Of a DNA stretch of 9,766 nucleotides, positions 5,789-9,766 are shown piece after piece. This DNA is from JBFHNV01 sp965365655 (GTDB lineage Bacteria > Pseudomonadota > Gammaproteobacteria > HK1). The stretch spans positions 1-9,766 of the forward strand of contig CBDUCN010000203.1 of NCBI GenBank assembly GCA_965365655.1, given 5' to 3'. The position numbers were made by a program, and so were the translations under genes. Each line of letters starts with the position of its first letter. The first letter of the stretch is position 1. The notes beneath the pieces were generated by a model. It had not been told where the DNA came from. It saw only the letters and a program-made list of their open reading frames with translations, and did not search any database.

Positions 5789-6949
5789 CTACCCGCCGTC
5801 CGGGTCGCGCACCGCGACCGCGCCTTCACGCTCGAAGGTGGGCCACGCCTTGAGCACCGCCTGCACCACGGTGGCGAGCGGGATCGCGAAGAACACCCCC
5901 CAGAAGCCCCACAGGCCGCCGAACAGCAGGATGGCGACGATGATCGCGATGGGGTGCAGGTTCACGACCTCCGAGAACAGCAGCGGCACCAGGACGTTGC
6001 CGTCGAGCCCCTGGATCACCAGGTAGGCGACCATCAGCCACGCGAAATCGGCGGTGGGGCCGAACTGGAAGTACGCCACCGCCGCCACCGGGAACGTGAT
6101 CACCGTCGCGCCGATGTACGGGATCAGCACCGAGAGTCCGTTGAGCACCCCGAGCAGAAGCGCGAACTGCAGCCCCATCATCAGGAACGTGACGTAGGTG
6201 ACCACGCCGACGATCAGGATCTCGATGAACTTGCCGCGCACGTAGTTCCCGATCTGCAGATCGACGTCGTGCCACACCTTGGTCGCCAGCTCGCGCTCGC
6301 TCGGCAGGAAACCCTTGAACCAGGACAGGATCGCCGCCTTGTCCTTGAGGAAGAAGAACACCATCAGCGGCATCAGGATGAGATAGAGCAGCACGGTGAT
6401 GATGCCCACCAGCGAGCTGAGCGAGTAGGTGAGCATCGTCTGGCCGAGGTCGATGGCCTCGAGGCGCAGCGTCGAGATCACCTCGCTCACCTGGCTCACG
6501 GTGATCAGGTTCGGATAGCGCTCGGGAAGGGTGAGCAGGAGCTCCTGGCCGCGGGTGACCATGTCCGGGAAGCGGTTCACGAGCTGCGTGGCCTGGCGCG
6601 ACAGCAGCGGCAGCAGGCCGAACATGAAGAACACGAAGCCGGTGACGAACAGCGTGAACACGACGAGGACCGCCGGCAACCGCGGCAGGTTGCGCCGTTC
6701 GACCTCGCTCACGGGCCCTTCGAGCAGGTACGCGATGACCACGCTCGCGAAGACGGGCGCGAGCAGATCGCCCGCGAAGTACAGCAGCAGGAACACCCCG
6801 ATCAGCACGAAGGCGAGACCGATGGCCTGCGGATCCGAGAAGTGGCGCGAGAACCAGTCGCGCAGCACGTCCAGCATCGCCGAGGACTGCTGCGCGCGGG
6901 CCGGCACGTCGTCGTGTCCGCCCCCCGAGGACCCGGGGGCCGTGGTCAC
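5789..6949 (-). CDS. perM: AI-2E family transporter, PerM-like inner-membrane protein
   Basis: This is a polytopic membrane protein of the AI-2E transporter family (PF01594), closest in pattern to E. coli PerM, a putative permease whose substrate is not established. Hydrophobic segments lie at about 42-77 (one or two helices), 93-116, 180-201, 241-296 (several), 302-324 and 332-366, with a soluble stretch between about 117 and 175. Family motifs are clear: 'LMPLMVFFFLKDK' (192-204), 'LIPYIGA' (275-281), 'VIQGLDGNVLVPLLFSEVVNLHP' (311-333) and 'FGGLWGFWGVFFAIPLA' (343-359). GTG 6949 overlaps the cpoB stop as GTGA, suggesting coupling. An ATG at 6877 (residue 25) aligns with the E. coli PerM start but has no Shine-Dalgarno site. 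Specific quorum-signal export should not be assumed. Confidence 0.88.
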   Translation of the reverse strand: MTTAPGSSGGGHDDVPARAQQSSAMLDVLRDWFSRHFSDPQAIGLAFVLIGVFLLLYFAGDLLAPVFASVVIAYLLEGPVSEVERRNLPRLPAVLVVFTLFVTGFVFFMFGLLPLLSRQATQLVNRFPDMVTRGQELLLTLPERYPNLITVSQVSEVISTLRLEAIDLGQTMLTYSLSSLVGIITVLLYLILMPLMVFFFLKDKAAILSWFKGFLPSERELATKVWHDVDLQIGNYVRGKFIEILIVGVVTYVTFLMMGLQFALLLGVLNGLSVLIPYIGATVITFPVAAVAYFQFGPTADFAWLMVAYLVIQGLDGNVLVPLLFSEVVNLHPIAIIVAILLFGGLWGFWGVFFAIPLATVVQAVLKAWPTFEREGAVAVRDPDGG

Positions 6950-7884
6950 GGCTGCTTCAACCGTTTCAGGCGCTTCTCGGCCAGGCTGGCGGCCGTCGAT
7001 TGCGGGTAGCGCTGCACGAGGTCGGTAAGCACCTCACGCGCCTGCTCCGGGCGGCCCTGCTCGTCGTGGATGAATCCGATCTTGAGCAGGGCGTGGCTGC
7101 GCTTGGGACTGTCGGGGTAGTCGGAAAGCAGCTTCTGGAACGCCGCCAGCGCGGGGTCGAACTCGCGGCTCACGTAGTGCGACTCGCCCAGCCAGTACTG
7201 CGCGTTGTCGGCAAAGCGCCCGTTGGGATAATCCTGCAGGAACTGCCCCAGCGCGGCGGTGGCCTCGCTGAACTGCCCGCTCTTGAGGAGGTCGAAGGCG
7301 GCCCGGTAGGCCTGCTGCTCGGCGGCCGGGTCGATGCTGGCCACGCTGGGCGTGCCCGCGTCCGGCGTGCCCGCAGCAGGTGCGGGAACGGGCGCCGCAG
7401 CGGGCGCCGGCACGCTGCCCGGGACGGGCGCCGGCGGAACCGGCGCCGCGGAGGCGTCCACCGCCCCGGGCGGCGGCGCGGATGCGGCAGGCGCCGGGAC
7501 GGGGGCGATACCGGCAAGCGCCTGCGGATCCGGTCCCGGATAGTCCGGCGCCGCCATCGGCGGCACGCCGCCGCCGCGCTCCGCCTGCTGCAGGCGGCGG
7601 TCGAGATCCAGGTAGAGCTCGCGCTGACGCTGCTTGAGCTGACCGATCTCGTGGCGCTGCAGCTCCAGCTCACCGCGCAGCTCGCGCACCTCGCGCTGCA
7701 ACCCCTGCAGCGTGTCGTGCATCTGCACCAGGGTGCTGCCCGACAGCGATCGCTCGACGCGCGCGAGGCGCGCCTCGAGCTGCCTCGGATCCGAAATCGG
7801 CGCCTGCGCCGCGGCGCCGCCGGCGGCGGCGAGCAGCACGGCCAGGGCGGCCGCGCGCAGCCCCCTCACGACGTCCACGCGCAT
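6946..7884 (-). CDS. cpoB: cell division coordinator CpoB (YbgF)
   Basis: CpoB is a periplasmic protein that binds TolA and, in E. coli, PBP1B, coordinating peptidoglycan synthesis with outer-membrane constriction. From ATG 7884 it has 312 residues. A signal peptide spans 1-27 (hydrophobic 9-22, cleavage near AAAQA). A trimerising coiled coil follows at about 33-102 ('ARVERSL...ELYLDLDRRLQQ'). A Pro/Ala-rich linker runs from about 106 to 186. The TPR domain is at about 190-305, with repeats starting 'AYRAAFDLLKSGQFSEA', 'ADNAQYWLGESHYVSREFDPA' and 'SHALLKIGFIHDEQGRPEQA'. The start is fixed by a strong GAGGGAGGG upstream of the ATG; an in-frame start at 7926 lies inside pal. It is 13 bp downstream of pal. 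The linker is longer than in E. coli (263 residues in total). perM follows with a 4-bp overlap. Confidence 0.94.
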   Translation of the reverse strand: MRVDVVRGLRAAALAVLLAAAGGAAAQAPISDPRQLEARLARVERSLSGSTLVQMHDTLQGLQREVRELRGELELQRHEIGQLKQRQRELYLDLDRRLQQAERGGGVPPMAAPDYPGPDPQALAGIAPVPAPAASAPPPGAVDASAAPVPPAPVPGSVPAPAAAPVPAPAAGTPDAGTPSVASIDPAAEQQAYRAAFDLLKSGQFSEATAALGQFLQDYPNGRFADNAQYWLGESHYVSREFDPALAAFQKLLSDYPDSPKRSHALLKIGFIHDEQGRPEQAREVLTDLVQRYPQSTAASLAEKRLKRLKQP

Positions 7885-7887
7885 CGT

Positions 7888-7899
7888 GGTCCCTCCCTC
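7888..7899 (-). promoter_or_regulatory. ribosome binding site of cpoB
   Basis: On the minus strand a purine run containing GAGGGAGGG lies about 7 nt before ATG 7884 and overlaps the pal stop. It favours 7884 over the upstream in-frame start and suggests efficient reinitiation after pal. Confidence 0.7.
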
Positions 7900-8443
7900 A
7901 GCGGGTGCGGTAGATGATCTCGACACGCCGGTTGCGGCTCCACGCAGACTCGTCGTGCCCCTCGACGGCCGGGCGCTCCTCCCCGTAGGAGACGACGCGG
8001 ATCTGCGAGCCCCCCGCGCCCAGCAGCGTCATGAGCTGGCGCACCGCGTTCGCGCGCTGCTCGCCCAGCGCGAGGTTGTACTCCCGCGAGCCCCGCTCGT
8101 CGGCATGCCCCTCCAGGGTCACGGATGCGTCGGGATGGTCGGCCAGATAGCGCCCGTGGGCCTCGATCACCGGACGGTCGGGGCCGGTGATCTCGGAGGA
8201 GTCGTACTCGAAGTAGACGGTACGGTTCGAGAGCAGGCTCGCGGGATCGTCCAGCGGATTGCCCTGGAAGCCGGTGACGGGACCGGTGCCGGTTGCGGTT
8301 GCGCCGCCGCCGCCGGCCGCCTGATCCGATGGGGTCTCCTGCGGCGCACCGGGGTCGTCCTTCACGCCGGAGGTGCTCTCACAGCCGGAGAGCGCGAACA
8401 CCACGCCGAGAACGGCGAGGCCCTTGATCATGCGGACGTTCAT
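7898..8443 (-). CDS. pal: peptidoglycan-associated outer-membrane lipoprotein Pal
   Basis: Pal is the outer-membrane lipoprotein that anchors the membrane to peptidoglycan and is placed at the division site by TolB and the TolQRA motor. The 181-residue product has a lipoprotein signal ending in LSGC with the acylated Cys21. Residue +2 is Glu, not Asp, consistent with Lol export to the outer membrane. A flexible Gly/Ala/Pro linker (22-66) precedes the OmpA-like domain (about 74-178). Its diagnostic 'TVYFEYDSSEI' (75-85), 'GHADERGSREYNLALGEQRANAV' (112-134), 'VSYGEERPAVEGHDESAWSRNRR' (151-173) include the Asp and Arg residues that bind diaminopimelate. ATG 8443 has GAGGAG about 9 nt upstream; an in-frame extension to 8500 would spoil the signal peptide. 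Pal lies 93 bp after tolB. Confidence 0.96.
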   Translation of the reverse strand: MNVRMIKGLAVLGVVFALSGCESTSGVKDDPGAPQETPSDQAAGGGGATATGTGPVTGFQGNPLDDPASLLSNRTVYFEYDSSEITGPDRPVIEAHGRYLADHPDASVTLEGHADERGSREYNLALGEQRANAVRQLMTLLGAGGSQIRVVSYGEERPAVEGHDESAWSRNRRVEIIYRTR

Positions 8444-8450
8444 CTGATCG

Positions 8451-8457
8451 ATCTCCT
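8451..8457 (-). promoter_or_regulatory. ribosome binding site of pal
   Basis: GAGGAG on the minus strand ends about 9 nt before ATG 8443. It supports this start over the in-frame ATG at 8431, which has no such site and would shorten the positively charged head of the signal peptide. Confidence 0.65.
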
Positions 8458-8536
8458 CGGGGAAGGGGGTGCGGCTGCAAATGGGCTCGGGGTGTGGCAC
8501 GTCCGTGTCGTGGCCCGGCGGGCGAGCAACGGCATC

Positions 8537-9766
8537 TCAGCGCTTGCGGAATGGCGACCAGGCAGGCTCGCGCGCCGCGCCCCTGCGCTCGACCAGGGTC
8601 TGCTGCACGGCGCCGTCGGTGGACACCGCGGCAAGTGCCGATCCCTGGCCGCTGCTCGTGGCGTACAGGATCATACTCCCGTTCGGCGCGAAGCTGGGCG
8701 ACTCGTCCAGATAGGTGTCGGTGAGCACCTGCAATGCCCGCGTTTCCACGTCCAGCACCGCGATGCGGAAGATTCCGCCGTCGCCGTACACCATCGCGAT
8801 CCGCGAGCCGTCCGGCGAGTACCGGGGACGCGAGTTGTAGCTGCCTTCGAAGGTGAGGCGCTCGGGCGGCGCGGAGCCGTCGGCCGGCACCCGGTAGATC
8901 TGCGGGCCGCCGCCGCGATTCGACGTGAACGCGATCCACGCGCCGTCCGGCGACCAGGACGGCTCGGTGTCGATGGCGCCGTTCACCGTCAGGCGGCGCA
9001 GGCGTGCGCTGGCGAGATCCTGCACGTAGATCTCGGCATTGCCGTCCTTCGACAACGTCAGCGCCAGCCGCCGGCCGTCCGGCGAGAACGCCGGCGCGCT
9101 GTTCAGCCCGGGAAAGCTCGTGAGCTTGCGCCGCTTGCCGCTGGTCACGTCCTGCACGTAGATCTCCGGGCGCTTTGCCTCGAAGCTCACGTACACGAGC
9201 TGGCGCCCGTCCGGCGACCAGGACGGAGACATGATGGGTGCGGCCGAGCTCAGCACCACGCGCGCGTCGAAGCCGTCGCTGTCGGCCACGTTGAGCTCGT
9301 AGCGCCGGGCGTCGCCGCGGCCCTGCTCGGTGATGTAGGCGATGCGGGTGTCGAACGCGCCGCGTTCGCCCGTGAGCTCCTCGTACACGATGTCGCTGAT
9401 CTGGTGACCGGTGCGGCGCAGGTCCTCCGGCGCCGCGTTGACCTGGAAGCCGGTGACCTGGCGCGCGCGGAACACGTCCACCAGCCGGAACTCCACCGAG
9501 TAGCGCCCGCCCGGGATCGCGCGCAGGCGCCCGATCACGATGTGGCTGGTCCCGAGCAGGCGCCAGTCCGGAAAATCCACCTCCGCGAAGTCGTCCGGAC
9601 GCCCTGGCAGATCCGCCGGCGGGATGGGCGCGAAGCGCCCGCTGCGCGCGAGATCCGCCGAGACCACCGCAGCGACGTCCTCGGGCGGCGGCGTGCCGCC
9701 GCCGTCGAAGCCGAAGGGCACGATCGCGATGGGCAGCGCGCCTTCCTTGCCCTTGGTGATCTGGAT
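8537..9766 (-). CDS. tolB: Tol-Pal system translocation protein TolB (5' end outside window)
   Basis: TolB is a periplasmic beta-propeller that binds Pal and TolA, releasing or capturing Pal so it can bind peptidoglycan during constriction. The stop is TGA 8539-8537. The frame runs off the right edge, leaving about 409 of roughly 430 residues, without the signal peptide and first mature residues. The visible start is 'IQITKGKEGALPIAIVPFGF', the TolB N-domain opening; a GTG at 9721 lies inside this conserved strand and is not the real start. The N-domain runs to about visible residue 150 and is followed by the propeller with repeated S-P-D-G blade motifs ('SPSWSPDGRQLVYVS', 'SAPAFSPDGRRLALT', 'EPSWSPDGAWIAFTS', 'SRPRYSPDGSRIAMV', 'ESPSFAPNGSMILYA'). 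It ends 'EPAWSPFRKR'. It should be co-transcribed with pal and cpoB; tolQRA would be expected to the right. Confidence 0.96.
   Translation of the reverse strand: MQITKGKEGALPIAIVPFGFDGGGTPPPEDVAAVVSADLARSGRFAPIPPADLPGRPDDFAEVDFPDWRLLGTSHIVIGRLRAIPGGRYSVEFRLVDVFRARQVTGFQVNAAPEDLRRTGHQISDIVYEELTGERGAFDTRIAYITEQGRGDARRYELNVADSDGFDARVVLSSAAPIMSPSWSPDGRQLVYVSFEAKRPEIYVQDVTSGKRRKLTSFPGLNSAPAFSPDGRRLALTLSKDGNAEIYVQDLASARLRRLTVNGAIDTEPSWSPDGAWIAFTSNRGGGPQIYRVPADGSAPPERLTFEGSYNSRPRYSPDGSRIAMVYGDGGIFRIAVLDVETRALQVLTDTYLDESPSFAPNGSMILYATSSGQGSALAAVSTDGAVQQTLVERRGAAREPAWSPFRKR

Noticed and set aside
5954..7009. 351-residue plus-strand open frame opposite perM and cpoB
   Set aside because: It is antisense to well-supported genes and rich in His, Glu, Gln and Arg, as expected from the reverse complement of hydrophobic membrane codons.
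7334..7567. GC-rich repetitive tract as a possible CRISPR or tandem repeat array
   Set aside because: It has no regular repeat and spacer units; it is the codon pattern of the Pro/Ala linker of CpoB.
8498..8515. TGGCAC between tolB and pal as a possible sigma-54 -24 element
   Set aside because: The -12 element TTGCW is missing at the required spacing, and the match is on the strand opposite to pal.
1..9766. A hidden defence, mobile or otherwise undescribed system
   Set aside because: Every stretch over 300 bp is filled by recognised housekeeping genes with uniform composition. There are no integrases, transposases, tRNA genes, direct repeat attachment sites or orphan clusters.

Overview
The window is a stretch of high-GC (about two thirds G+C by eye) chromosome from a gammaproteobacterium. 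It carries two well-known envelope and regulatory gene clusters facing each other. The proteins match gammaproteobacterial families closely: LptC/LptA/LptB, RpoN, a short HPF, PtsN, RapZ, PerM, CpoB, Pal and TolB. Codon use and protein style look uniform throughout, and I see no sign of transfer, mobile DNA, RNA genes or CRISPR. The genus cannot be fixed from the sequence alone; a halophilic or sulfur-oxidising lineage such as Ectothiorhodospiraceae is only a guess.

Left half, plus strand (1-5758): the tail of an upstream gene (probably kdsC by synteny), then lptC, lptA and lptB, which supply part of the lipopolysaccharide transport bridge and its ATPase. A 249-267 bp leader with palindromes and a promoter-like box precedes rpoN (sigma-54). 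After it come hpf (ribosome hibernation factor), ptsN (EIIA of the nitrogen phosphotransferase system) and rapZ (P-loop adapter protein). This is the classic kdsC-lptCAB-rpoN-hpf-ptsN-rapZ order, but no npr gene follows rapZ.

Right half, minus strand (5789-9766): reading 5' to 3', tolB (its 5' end lies outside the window), pal, cpoB (ybgF) and a perM-like AI-2E family membrane protein. The first three are the periplasmic and outer-membrane part of the Tol-Pal division machinery. perM is coupled to cpoB by a GTGA start/stop overlap. The two blocks converge across a gap of only 30 bp.

Functionally this is core housekeeping DNA for outer-membrane assembly and constriction plus global regulation. 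I found no convincing undescribed system. The points worth a second look are regulatory or evolutionary: the paired palindromes before rpoN, the RapZ C-terminus without the basic tail used for GlmZ binding, the missing npr, uncertain starts for rpoN, ptsN and perM, the long Pro/Ala linker in CpoB, and the attachment of perM to the tol-pal operon.
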